Shown piece by piece: positions 1-5,646 of a stretch of DNA of 5,972 bases; position 1 is the stretch's first letter; each line of letters begins with the position of its first letter. Below the pieces are notes generated by a model. The model did not search any database and had not been told where the DNA came from. It saw only the letters and a program-made list of their open reading frames with translations. The stretch spans positions 1 through 5,972 of the forward strand of contig PKXT01000219.1 of NCBI GenBank assembly GCA_003133505.1, given 5' to 3'. The stretch comes from Acidobacteriota bacterium (GTDB lineage Bacteria > Acidobacteriota > Terriglobia > Acidiferrales > UBA7541). Both the position numbers and the translations under genes were made by a program.

Positions 1-20
1 TATCCGGGACAGTACACTAG
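1..20. mobile_element. Inward-facing end of a probable insertion sequence (left)
   Basis: Positions 7-20 read GGACAGTACACTAG, the exact reverse complement of CTAGTGTACTGTCC at 5955-5968 near the other end of the window. Reading outward, the two copies diverge straight after the 14 shared bases (CGGATA on the left, TACA on the right), as expected for the imperfect terminal inverted repeats of one IS type. No transposase is in the window, so the family cannot be assigned. The CTAG could be part of the repeat or a target preference. That this is an IS end is inferred from the shared repeat and its position at the window edge. Confidence 0.5.
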
Positions 21-90
21 CCCCTGAGGCCAATACTGCCTCGTCCAGGCAATACATCTCTCCGGGAATGCATCTACTATAACTAGAGCC

Positions 91-987
91 ATGCTAACAA
101 TCATCCGGCGATTCGTCTTGGTTGGGGTCTGCCTGTTTTACACCGCCGCGCCGATTCCCGCTCAGACCGAAGGGCCTATGGCCGCGCCTCCCAAGTTTGA
201 GGTCAAACGCATTTCGTCTGTCCCCACTCCCGGACCTCCTCCGATTCCTCTGCCGCAGTTGGTTCAACAAGTGGCCAGGAACGAAGACGCCATTCAGCAG
301 GCCTACTTCACCTATACCTTCGACCAGTTTATCTTCGTAAAGGAACTCGCCGGGCCCGATGACCCCGGCGGCGATTTCACGGTTACCAGTCGCGTCTCTT
401 TCGAGGCCGATGGCCAACGCCGCGAACACGTCCTGAAATCCGCGGCTTCCACCCTCAAACGTGCCTATTCCCTCCGCTTTGAGTTGGACAAACTCACATC
501 CGCCCCTCTTTTCATTCTCACCACCGCGCAACTTCCCAATTACAACGTAACCTTTGAAGGCGAGGAAATGCTCGACGAAATCCACGCCTACATCCTGCGC
601 GTGCAGCCCAAACAAATCGGCCGTGCCATCCGTAGGTTCGACGGCGTCGTCTGGGTGGACGACCACGACGTAGCAATCGTCAAGAGCTATGGCCGGTTTG
701 TCAGCGACGTTGCCCACAGTGAAAGCATTGATGAACCGTTCCAACAATTCGAAATTTATCGCGAAAATATTGTGGGTCAGATGTGGTTTCCCACATACGT
801 TGATTCCGATAGCGTAATTTCCCAGCAGGATGGAGATCTTCACTTGAGCCTAGTCATGCACTCCTCAAACTTCCATGCGGCTGGCGCAGCCGCCATATCC
901 CGATCAGCTTCCCAGGTCTCCCCGCCGGGGTCCGGTTCCACCGTCCCGTCTTCCGTCCCAGCCACTTCGGTACCGGCAAAACCTTGA
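91..987 (+). CDS. Secreted LolA-like (outer-membrane lipoprotein-sorting-like) protein
   Basis: This 298-residue protein starts with a signal peptide: basic MLTIIRR, a hydrophobic stretch to about residue 20, then PIPA|Q with likely cleavage after Ala24. A proline-rich linker (about 46-56) follows. The body (about 57-262) has beta-rich segments such as VSFEADGQRREHVLKS, EEMLDEIHAYILRVQPK, DGVVWVDDHDVAIVKSYG and FEIYRENIVGQMWFPTYV. I recognise this pattern from Acidobacteriota proteins annotated as outer-membrane lipoprotein-sorting or LolA/LolB-like: a half-barrel with a 'xG.VWVDD.D..IVK..G' hairpin. The last ~35 residues are a low-complexity Ser/Pro/Val tail. It probably acts in the periplasm or at the outer membrane; ligand and partners are unknown. 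ATG 91 has no clear Shine-Dalgarno sequence. A TATAAC at 78-83 lies only 7 nt upstream, so a very short leader or a distant promoter is possible. The 111-bp gap to the next gene argues against tight coupling. Confidence 0.65.
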   Translation: MLTIIRRFVLVGVCLFYTAAPIPAQTEGPMAAPPKFEVKRISSVPTPGPPPIPLPQLVQQVARNEDAIQQAYFTYTFDQFIFVKELAGPDDPGGDFTVTSRVSFEADGQRREHVLKSAASTLKRAYSLRFELDKLTSAPLFILTTAQLPNYNVTFEGEEMLDEIHAYILRVQPKQIGRAIRRFDGVVWVDDHDVAIVKSYGRFVSDVAHSESIDEPFQQFEIYRENIVGQMWFPTYVDSDSVISQQDGDLHLSLVMHSSNFHAAGAAAISRSASQVSPPGSGSTVPSSVPATSVPAKP

Positions 988-1009
988 CGCATTCGCCCCC
1001 GCGAAACCT

Positions 1010-1038
1010 TTGCCGCGCTCTTGTCCGTCCCATATATG
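1010..1038 (+). promoter_or_regulatory. Candidate weak sigma-70 promoter for the small exported protein
   Basis: TTGCCG (1010-1015) and TATATG (1033-1038) are separated by exactly 17 nt, about 60 nt before the ATG at 1099. Each box matches the consensus in only three or four positions, so this is a suggestion. It fits the 111-bp gap after the preceding stop codon. Confidence 0.25.
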
Positions 1039-1098
1039 CGGTTAAGCGGCCCTTTCATTTCGAGGGGTGGCCTGCGCAAAAGGTTAAGGAGGACTGAG

Positions 1099-1506
1099 AT
1101 GAGGACCTTCATTTTGTTTTTGTGTATGGGCTTTTTTGTTTGGGCTGCGCCTGCAATCGCCAAACCTAAAACGCACACTTACCAAGCCTCGCCAGACCAG
1201 GTTTTCAAGTCGGCCATGCACGTTATTAGCGAGCACCATGTAGTTCAGTACGTGGATAAGGACGCGCGACTCGTCGTATTCCAGACCGGAGCCTCGGCTT
1301 TCTCCTCCGGGTTCAACTGCAATTTGAAGGTCGCAGCCACCAAAAATCACGGGGAAAGCCTGGTGACTCTGAACGTCCAGAAAAAAGCTGAAGGGTTCAA
1401 TTTGGACGCGGGTGATCGTTTGGCTGACAACCTGTTTAGGTGGATGCAGGACGACTTGGACGAGCCAAAGCCGCAATCTGCATCCGCGGCGCCCTCGAAA
1501 CCTTAA
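1099..1506 (+). CDS. Small exported protein of unknown function
   Basis: I do not recognise a named family. The start at ATG 1099 is chosen because a strong Shine-Dalgarno sequence (TAAGGAGGA, 1085-1093) lies 6 nt upstream and the protein then opens directly with a signal peptide; an upstream in-frame TTG at 1021 would add 26 unsuitable residues. The product is 135 residues: MRTFILFLCMGFFVW, then AAPAIA|K with likely cleavage after Ala21, leaving about 114 mature residues. The mature part alternates a helix (SPDQVFKSAMHVISEHH), strands (RLVVFQTG; NCNLKVAAT; SLVTLNVQKK) and a final helix (DRLADNLFRWMQDDLDE). This is a small alpha/beta domain ending in a Pro/Ser/Ala tail, and it looks like a compact periplasmic domain. 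It has a single mature Cys near residue 73 and no lipobox. It could be an envelope accessory protein; that is inference only. Confidence 0.6.
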   Translation: MRTFILFLCMGFFVWAAPAIAKPKTHTYQASPDQVFKSAMHVISEHHVVQYVDKDARLVVFQTGASAFSSGFNCNLKVAATKNHGESLVTLNVQKKAEGFNLDAGDRLADNLFRWMQDDLDEPKPQSASAAPSKP

Positions 1507-1535
1507 CCCTCTTCACAACATAAAGGACGCGGTAT

Positions 1536-1564
1536 TTGACCCTTCCCCGCGGGTCGCATAAACT
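1536..1564 (+). promoter_or_regulatory. Sigma-70-type promoter of the rpmH operon
   Basis: TTGACC (1536-1541, one mismatch to the -35 consensus) and TAAACT (1559-1564, two mismatches to the -10) are separated by an ideal 17 nt. It lies in the gap before the ribosomal-protein operon, where a strong promoter is expected. The spacer holds an inverted repeat, GACCC (1538-1542) with GGGTC (1551-1555), that could be an operator or could be chance. Transcription would start near 1571, leaving a leader of about 48 nt before TTG 1619. Confidence 0.55.
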
Positions 1565-1582
1565 TAACGTTCGATTATGTTC

Positions 1583-1604
1583 GCCCGCGATTGGTATCGC
1601 GGGT
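1583..1604 (+). promoter_or_regulatory. Leader hairpin immediately upstream of the rpmH ribosome-binding site
   Basis: CCCGCGAT (1584-1591) and ATCGCGGG (1596-1603) are perfect complements around the 4-nt loop TGGT, and a G-U pair at 1583/1604 can extend the stem. It lies in the predicted leader, and the GGGGGAG ribosome-binding site begins two bases later (1606-1612). No T-run follows, so it is not an intrinsic terminator. It could stabilise the mRNA 5' end, mark a processing site, or modulate access to the ribosome-binding site. A role is inferred from position only. Confidence 0.5.
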
Positions 1605-1618
1605 TGGGGGAGAGGACT

Positions 1619-1759
1619 TTGCCAAAGCGTACATATCAGCCTCGTGTGAGGCGTCGTCATAAAAAGCACGGTTTCCGCAAGCGCATGAAGTCTAAAGCCG
1701 GTCAGGCGGTCCTTGCACGCCGCCGCGCCAAGGGACGTCACGCCCTCACCCGCGTCTGA
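1619..1759 (+). CDS. rpmH: Large ribosomal subunit protein L34 (bL34)
   Basis: L34 is a short, very basic protein of the 50S subunit that binds 23S rRNA. From TTG 1619 the product is 46 residues. It begins MPKRTYQPRVRRRHKKHGFR and carries the family hallmarks KRTYQP, HGFR.RM and the C-terminal RRRAKGRH; nearly every other residue is Arg or Lys. The length matches the family (about 44-50). TTG 1619 is chosen because it yields the canonical MPKRT start and has GGGGGAG (1606-1612) 6 nt upstream. An in-frame ATG at 1577 would add 14 residues encoded across the leader hairpin and lacks a ribosome-binding site. It is the first gene of the rpmH-rnpA-yidD-yidC unit, with its 3' end inside rnpA. Confidence 0.93.
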   Translation: MPKRTYQPRVRRRHKKHGFRKRMKSKAGQAVLARRRAKGRHALTRV

Positions 1760-2135
1760 CGCCGCGCTCACTTCCTCCGCGGAATGGCCCCGCGCCTTCC
1801 GCTTGGTGCATCGCCGCCAGTTCGATGCGGTGTACCGTGAAGGCCAGCGCCGGGCCTGCCCGCTGTTTGTCGCGTTTTGCCGCCGCAACAGCCTCGACTG
1901 CAACCGTTTCGGAATGAGCGTACGCAAAGCCCTGGGTGGGGCGGTTGTCCGCAATCGCGTACGTCGGCGAATTCGCGAAATTTTGCGCCAGCATCGCCAG
2001 GAGATTGGTTCGGGATGGGATATTGTGATTCAACCGAGGACCCCCGCCGTCAAGGCTTCTGTTCCACTATTGACGTCGGAAGTCCTGCGCGTGCTGCGCG
2101 GCACCACTTCGCCCAGCCGTCCTCCTTCACCATAA
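1713..2135 (+). CDS. rnpA: Ribonuclease P protein component
   Basis: RnpA binds the catalytic RNase P RNA and helps it recognise pre-tRNA 5' leaders. The 140-residue product has the family core: FRLVHRRQFDAVYREG (about 29-44), a beta segment (CPLFVAFCRR), the FGMSVRKALGGAVVRNRVRRRIRE stretch (about 67-89) with the signature R80-N81-R82, and GWDIVIQPR (about 101-109). It ends in a Ser/Pro tail. After the in-frame stop at 1686-1688, TTG 1713 is the only ATG/GTG/TTG before the core; the next, TTG 1800 and GTG 1803, would remove the FRL motif. The start therefore lies inside rpmH, giving a 47-bp overlap and an extra ~28-residue Ala/Pro/Ser leader. Only a weak AGGCGG (1704-1709) precedes it, so coupling to rpmH translation is likely. 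Confidence 0.9.
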   Translation: MHAAAPRDVTPSPASDAALTSSAEWPRAFRLVHRRQFDAVYREGQRRACPLFVAFCRRNSLDCNRFGMSVRKALGGAVVRNRVRRRIREILRQHRQEIGSGWDIVIQPRTPAVKASVPLLTSEVLRVLRGTTSPSRPPSP

Positions 2136-2143
2136 ACGCCCCT

Positions 2144-2452
2144 GTGGCATCATCCAGCATCCCCGCGCGATCATTGTTGCTCGCCGTCCGCGCTTACCAG
2201 ATCACCTTCGCGCCATTCCTCGGTGGCCTTTGCCGCTTTCAACCATCGTGCTCCTGTTATGCGGCCGAAGCCATCGCGCGTCATGGTGTATGGCACGGCG
2301 GTGCGCTTGCCATCAGCCGCCTGCTGCGCTGCCGCCCATTTTCGGTGTACGGTTTTGATCCCGTCCCCGAGTTACGCGTAGCAAGACCGCCCGTTTCGAA
2401 GCCGCTTGTTACTGAATCGCCCGATCGCGAATCCATGGATTGCCGCGCTTAG
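2144..2452 (+). CDS. yidD: Membrane protein insertion efficiency factor YidD
   Basis: YidD is a small inner-membrane-associated protein that aids YidC/Sec-dependent membrane protein insertion. The 102-residue product has the family core in order: RSLLLAVRAYQITFAPFLGG (amphipathic N-terminal helix, about 9-28), CRFQPSCSCYAAEAIARHG (30-48, the conserved C-R-[FY]-x-P-[ST]-C-S-x-Y motif), and RCRPFSVYGFDPVPE (62-76). GTG 2144 is chosen because it lies 8 nt after the rnpA stop and gives a normal N-terminus. The open frame runs back to 1877, but that part is rnpA read in the wrong frame. The last ~25 residues, after DPVPE, are a non-conserved tail. No clear ribosome-binding site is visible, which suggests coupling to rnpA. 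Confidence 0.92.
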   Translation: MASSSIPARSLLLAVRAYQITFAPFLGGLCRFQPSCSCYAAEAIARHGVWHGGALAISRLLRCRPFSVYGFDPVPELRVARPPVSKPLVTESPDRESMDCRA

Positions 2453-2457
2453 CCACA

Positions 2458-4161
2458 ATGGCCAAAAAGTTTGCATTTCGCCCTGAATATAACGCTCTTA
2501 TTGCTTTCGCTCTCTCGCTGCTCGTTTTGGCGGTCTTCAGCCATTTCGCAAAACCGGTCGCGCCTCCCAAATCTCCCGGGCCGCAGACATCGCAAAGCAA
2601 CTCGTTTCCAGGCGCAGCGTCCCTTCCCATTGCTCAGTCATCATCGCCTGCGGCGACCCCCGCTCCCATTGAAGCTATCCAGGGCGACTCCGAAAAGAGC
2701 ATCACCATCGAAAGCCCGCTTTACCATGTGGAAATCTCCAATCACGGTGCCACCGCGCGTAGCTGGCAGCTTTCCAAGTATAGCGATGACAAAAAGCCGC
2801 CCCGTCCGCTCGATCTAATTAACGCCAATACCGCCCAGCAGGTGGGCGCTTGGCCGCTCTCGCTGCTCTTGCAGGATGCCGCTCTTCAGGAAAAAGCCAA
2901 TTCTGCGATCTACAAAATCACTCCGGATTCCGGAACCATTACCGCTCCCGTTGACGTGACCATGCAATGGAGCGACGGCCATCTGGCCGTCCAAAAGACT
3001 CTCAAGTTCAGCACCGACTACGTTGTGGACCTCACCGTCTCCGTCACTTTCGACGGCAAGTCCATCCCCGTCGGCGTGGCATGGCGCGGCGGCTTTGGCG
3101 ATCCCAACGTCTATAAAGCCTCACAGCTCGTCACCGTTTTCTACGATACCGGCAACAAGCTGAACCTGCTCACCTATAAGAAACTCGGCGTCTCTAGCCA
3201 GCAGCAAATTCCCGCGCAACAGCCCGGCGCGATGATTTACGCCGGCGTTGAGGATCAGTTTTTCGCCGCTGCCTTTCTGGCCGATCCCGGTACGGGTGTG
3301 GCTCTTTGGCACTGGTTGGAACAGCACAACGTCAAGGGAGACGGAGGTGCGATTTCCCAGGAGCCAGTCGAGGAAATTGCCGCCGGCACGATATCTCAGG
3401 AACCCTTTCATTCCCGGATGTACGTTGGCCCTAAGGACATCACCGTCCTCGGCCACCTGAATCCGTCACTCGAAGCGCTGGTCAATTTCGGCTACATCAG
3501 CATAATCGCCAAGCCTTTGCTGGAAGTTCTCAAGTGGATTCACGGCTTCATTCCCAACTATGGCTGGGCGATTATTTTCCTCACCCTTGTCATCAATATG
3601 GCGTTATTTCCGCTGAAGATTAAAAGCTGGCGCTCCATGCAGAAAATGCAGCGCGTCAAGCCTCAGGTGGATTCCCTCCAGGCGAAATACAAGAAGTACG
3701 CGTCCAACGATCCTCGTAAAAAGAAATTAAACGAGGAAATGATGGAGCTTTACAAAAAGGAGGGCGTAAATCCCGTCGGGAGCTGCTTGCCCATGCTGCT
3801 CCAGTTTCCCGTATGGGCCGCGCTGTATCGCACTCTGGGCGGAGCGATTGAGTTGCGCCACGCTCCCTGGATTTTGTGGGTTCACGATCTTTCTTCCTAC
3901 GACCACTATTTCATTTTGCCGGTCCTGATGATGGCGACCATGTATCTCACCCAGAAAATGACTCCCACCGCTGCCGCCGTCGACCCCGTCCAGCAAAAAA
4001 TGATGGGACTCATGCCCCTCGTTTTCGGCGCGCTGTTCTTCCATTCTTCCAGCGGCCTGGTGCTCTATATCTTGACCAGCAACCTCGTCGCCATCGGCCA
4101 GCAGTATTTCCTCAATAAGACCGAGCCTCTCCCCCCTCCCGGTCCCTCCCGCAAGCGCTAA
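2458..4161 (+). CDS. yidC: Membrane protein insertase YidC (Oxa1/Alb3 family)
   Basis: YidC inserts and folds inner-membrane proteins, alone or with SecYEG. The 567-residue product has the Gram-negative layout: TM1 (about 12-30, NALIAFALSLLVLAVF); a Pro/Ser/Gln-rich linker (31-75); the periplasmic P1 beta domain (about 80-345, e.g. ITIESPLYHVEISNHGA and SRMYVGPKD); then the insertase core with TM2 (about 368-388), a charged cytoplasmic coiled segment (SMQKMQRVKPQVDSLQAKYK...), TM3 (441-460, SCLPMLLQFPVWAALYR), TM4 (484-501), TM5 (515-532) and TM6 (535-552). A short Pro-rich basic tail, PLPPPGPSRKR, ends it. Asn380 stands where the groove arginine of many homologues is expected (TLVI-N-MALFPL). 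ATG 2458 lies 5 nt after the yidD stop with no clear ribosome-binding site; an in-frame TTG 2440 would overlap yidD and is less likely. Confidence 0.96.
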   Translation: MAKKFAFRPEYNALIAFALSLLVLAVFSHFAKPVAPPKSPGPQTSQSNSFPGAASLPIAQSSSPAATPAPIEAIQGDSEKSITIESPLYHVEISNHGATARSWQLSKYSDDKKPPRPLDLINANTAQQVGAWPLSLLLQDAALQEKANSAIYKITPDSGTITAPVDVTMQWSDGHLAVQKTLKFSTDYVVDLTVSVTFDGKSIPVGVAWRGGFGDPNVYKASQLVTVFYDTGNKLNLLTYKKLGVSSQQQIPAQQPGAMIYAGVEDQFFAAAFLADPGTGVALWHWLEQHNVKGDGGAISQEPVEEIAAGTISQEPFHSRMYVGPKDITVLGHLNPSLEALVNFGYISIIAKPLLEVLKWIHGFIPNYGWAIIFLTLVINMALFPLKIKSWRSMQKMQRVKPQVDSLQAKYKKYASNDPRKKKLNEEMMELYKKEGVNPVGSCLPMLLQFPVWAALYRTLGGAIELRHAPWILWVHDLSSYDHYFILPVLMMATMYLTQKMTPTAAAVDPVQQKMMGLMPLVFGALFFHSSSGLVLYILTSNLVAIGQQYFLNKTEPLPPPGPSRKR

Positions 4162-4190
4162 CCGGTCGTCGGCACAAGTCCTCTAATCCT

Positions 4191-4217
4191 TTGGACACGG
4201 GTAAACGGCGGTATACT
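4191..4217 (+). promoter_or_regulatory. Candidate sigma-70 promoter for the zinc-ribbon gene
   Basis: TATACT (4212-4217) matches the -10 consensus in five of six positions. The best -35 is TTGGAC (4191-4196) at a short 15-nt spacing, or TTTGGA (4190-4195) at 16 nt. It lies in the 112-bp gap after yidC, consistent with the zinc-ribbon gene being transcribed separately. Confidence 0.4.
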
Positions 4218-4220
4218 TCA

Positions 4221-4234
4221 GGCGTCGGAACGCC
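4221..4234 (+). other. Short hairpin at the predicted 5' end of the zinc-ribbon mRNA
   Basis: GGCGT (4221-4225) and ACGCC (4230-4234) pair perfectly around the loop CGGA. It starts 3 nt after the candidate -10 box, so it would be at or near the transcript 5' end. The following bases (AAAACAAATTTT) do not form an immediate T-run, so it is a poor terminator for yidC. A 5-bp stem may be chance. Confidence 0.3.
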
Positions 4235-4273
4235 AAAACAAATTTTCGGCAAGATTTCCGGGAGGTATCACGC

Positions 4274-5308
4274 GTGAATTGTTTGAATTGCGGCACCGAA
4301 ATGACGAGCAACCAGGTCACCACCAAGAAGGCCCAGATTTCCTACGACATGTGTGAGAAATGCGGCAGTCTCTGGCTGGACGCGGGCGAACTTGACAAGA
4401 TGGCAGTTCAAGTCAAGGGCAGCATCGAATATTGCGAGAGGGAGAAGGACAAGGAGCCCGAGACGCAGACCAGGAAATGTCCTCGATGCGACAATTCCGA
4501 TCTCGAGAAGGTGAGATTCCTGGAATCGGACGATATCTTTTTGCACTATTGCAGAAACTGCGCCGGGTTTTGGCTCGACGGGGGGGAACTGAACCTCGTT
4601 GATAGCGAACTGGCGAAAATCATGCCGGTGCGGGGCGCGGGTTTTTCTGACTTTGTAAACAACGTCCATGTTCCCTATTGGTACAAGCGGATCAAGAAAC
4701 CAAGCAGCGAGACGGACTTCCAGGTGGAAGTCCTCCCCATCGCCGGAGCCAAATTGGAGAGAAGCACAACCGACGCATGCCCCGCCTGCGGGAATGCCCT
4801 GAACTTGTACACGGTGTTTTCGATGGAGTTTGAAGGCTGTCCAAAGTGCAAAGGGATATGGCTGATTAAAGACGAGCTTCGGCAACTCAAAAACAGGGAA
4901 GACGCGTCATTGCGCTGGCTGAATGACGAGATTGAAAATATCGAAAAGCTCGGCGCAATCGCCACCAAGCGCCCCTGCGTTAAATGCAAGTCCTGTCTGA
5001 TGGCCGCGGTGGTTTTTGGAAAATCCTCCATCGTGGTTGACTGGTGCCCTCAGTGTCATGGGATTTGGCTCGACCGCGGAGAATTTGGGGCCATCACCGC
5101 TTACTTGAAGGACGAATTGATCAAGATGCACTCTGGGGAGATTGAGAAGCATGCGGCGGAGGATGCGAAGCGGGCTCTACACGGCGGCCCAAGAAGCAGG
5201 TTTGACGAAATTCTGGACGCCAAAGCCGCTCTCGGTGCATTGGTCAACGCCACCATTTTTGACCACCCTACTCTGTTTCGCCTTTGCGCGAGCTTTCCAC
5301 GCTTGTGA
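4274..5308 (+). CDS. Protein with four tandem zf-TFIIB-type zinc ribbons
   Basis: The 344-residue product starts at GTG 4274, with GGGAGG (4260-4265) 8 nt upstream. It contains four CxxC...CxxC units of the zf-TFIIB type, each ending in a W-L-D-x-G-E-L-like motif: Cys 3/6/27/30 (GSLWLDAGEL), 69/72/93/96 (GFWLDGGEL), 169/172/189/192 (GIWLIKDEL, degenerate) and 235/238/258/261 (GIWLDRGEF). Each unit should bind one zinc ion. Linkers are charged; residues 115-160 form a longer spacer, and a helical tail of about 80 residues follows the last ribbon. There is no signal peptide or TM segment, so it is probably cytoplasmic. Proteins with this domain are common in bacteria but their function is generally undefined; DNA, RNA or protein binding are all possible. 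The C-terminus (TIFDHPTLFRLCASFPRL) is hydrophobic and looks like a genuine end. It is probably not part of the yidC unit. Confidence 0.82.
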   Translation: MNCLNCGTEMTSNQVTTKKAQISYDMCEKCGSLWLDAGELDKMAVQVKGSIEYCEREKDKEPETQTRKCPRCDNSDLEKVRFLESDDIFLHYCRNCAGFWLDGGELNLVDSELAKIMPVRGAGFSDFVNNVHVPYWYKRIKKPSSETDFQVEVLPIAGAKLERSTTDACPACGNALNLYTVFSMEFEGCPKCKGIWLIKDELRQLKNREDASLRWLNDEIENIEKLGAIATKRPCVKCKSCLMAAVVFGKSSIVVDWCPQCHGIWLDRGEFGAITAYLKDELIKMHSGEIEKHAAEDAKRALHGGPRSRFDEILDAKAALGALVNATIFDHPTLFRLCASFPRL

Positions 5309-5454
5309 CCATTTAGTTGCGCCCTATCGTCGGCCTCTCAAGAAGATGAGTCACGGTTGCTTGGGCATGAGCTCCACCGGCGTGTTCCCCGCAGGGGCAA
5401 GTAGAATCAATAACATCCAAGGGGAACTATATACAAAGTTACCCTGCTAATTGA
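5309..5454. other. Non-coding stretch with no recognisable feature
   Basis: No frame on either strand gives a protein pattern I recognise. CCCC-GCA-GGGG at 5387-5397 is a 4-bp stem without a T-run, too weak to call a terminator for the zinc-ribbon gene. The stretch probably contains the junction where the methylase-like remnant lost its 5' part. Confidence 0.4.
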
Positions 5455-5646
5455 CGGGTTCTTTTGGAAGGCCTTTCCGCGATGGGTTTTCGCCACGTCG
5501 TTGCCAATCTGCTTTCCGATGACCTTTTCCCTAGCCGTTTCGTTTCTTGCAAGGCAGACCAGCGAGGCAAGGCGAATGAGCTTATCATCCGAAACTACAC
5601 CCCCACCTCCAAACAGTGGGCGGAAAGCGACAAAGACGGGGAGTAG
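5455..5646 (+). pseudogene. C-terminal remnant of a possible Dam-like adenine methyltransferase
   Basis: After a stop at 5452-5454, this frame is open to a TAG at 5644-5646. It encodes about 63 residues: MGFRHVVANLL, then FPSRFVSCKADQRGKANELI, then IRNYTP and a charged tail. The 'VxxxxxxRGKANELIIRNY' end resembles the C-termini of Dam-type (D12 class) adenine methyltransferases, where an Arg/Lys-rich strand is followed by a KVxELLxxY-like end. The match is short and from memory, so it is tentative. All catalytic motifs (DPPY and the FxGxG AdoMet motif) would lie upstream, where the zinc-ribbon gene sits, so this can only be a truncated scrap. Its last 71 bp overlap the start of the nuclease remnant, a layout typical of tightly packed restriction-modification pairs. 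It might instead be the end of an unrelated gene. Confidence 0.3.

Noticed and set aside
94..843. A 249-residue open frame on the minus strand
   Set aside because: It is fully antisense to the secreted LolA-like gene, whose signal peptide and family-like motifs are clear; the reverse translation shows no domain pattern.
1577..1618. ATG 1577 as the rpmH start
   Set aside because: It would add 14 residues atypical for L34, read through the leader hairpin, and it has no ribosome-binding site; TTG 1619 gives the canonical MPKRT start.
1877..2143. Long N-terminal extension of yidD from ATG 1877
   Set aside because: This part is rnpA read in another frame; GTG 2144 gives a normal YidD length directly after the rnpA stop.
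2440..2457. TTG 2440 as the yidC start
   Set aside because: It overlaps the yidD 3' end and has no ribosome-binding site; ATG 2458 leads straight into a lysine-containing N-terminus and TM1.
5387..5397. CCCC-GCA-GGGG as a terminator of the zinc-ribbon gene
   Set aside because: The stem is only 4 bp, no T-run follows on either strand, and it lies about 80 nt after the stop codon.
5142..5450. A 102-residue ORF overlapping the end of the zinc-ribbon gene
   Set aside because: Its first half is the zinc-ribbon gene in another frame and its remainder shows no recognisable motif or ribosome-binding site.
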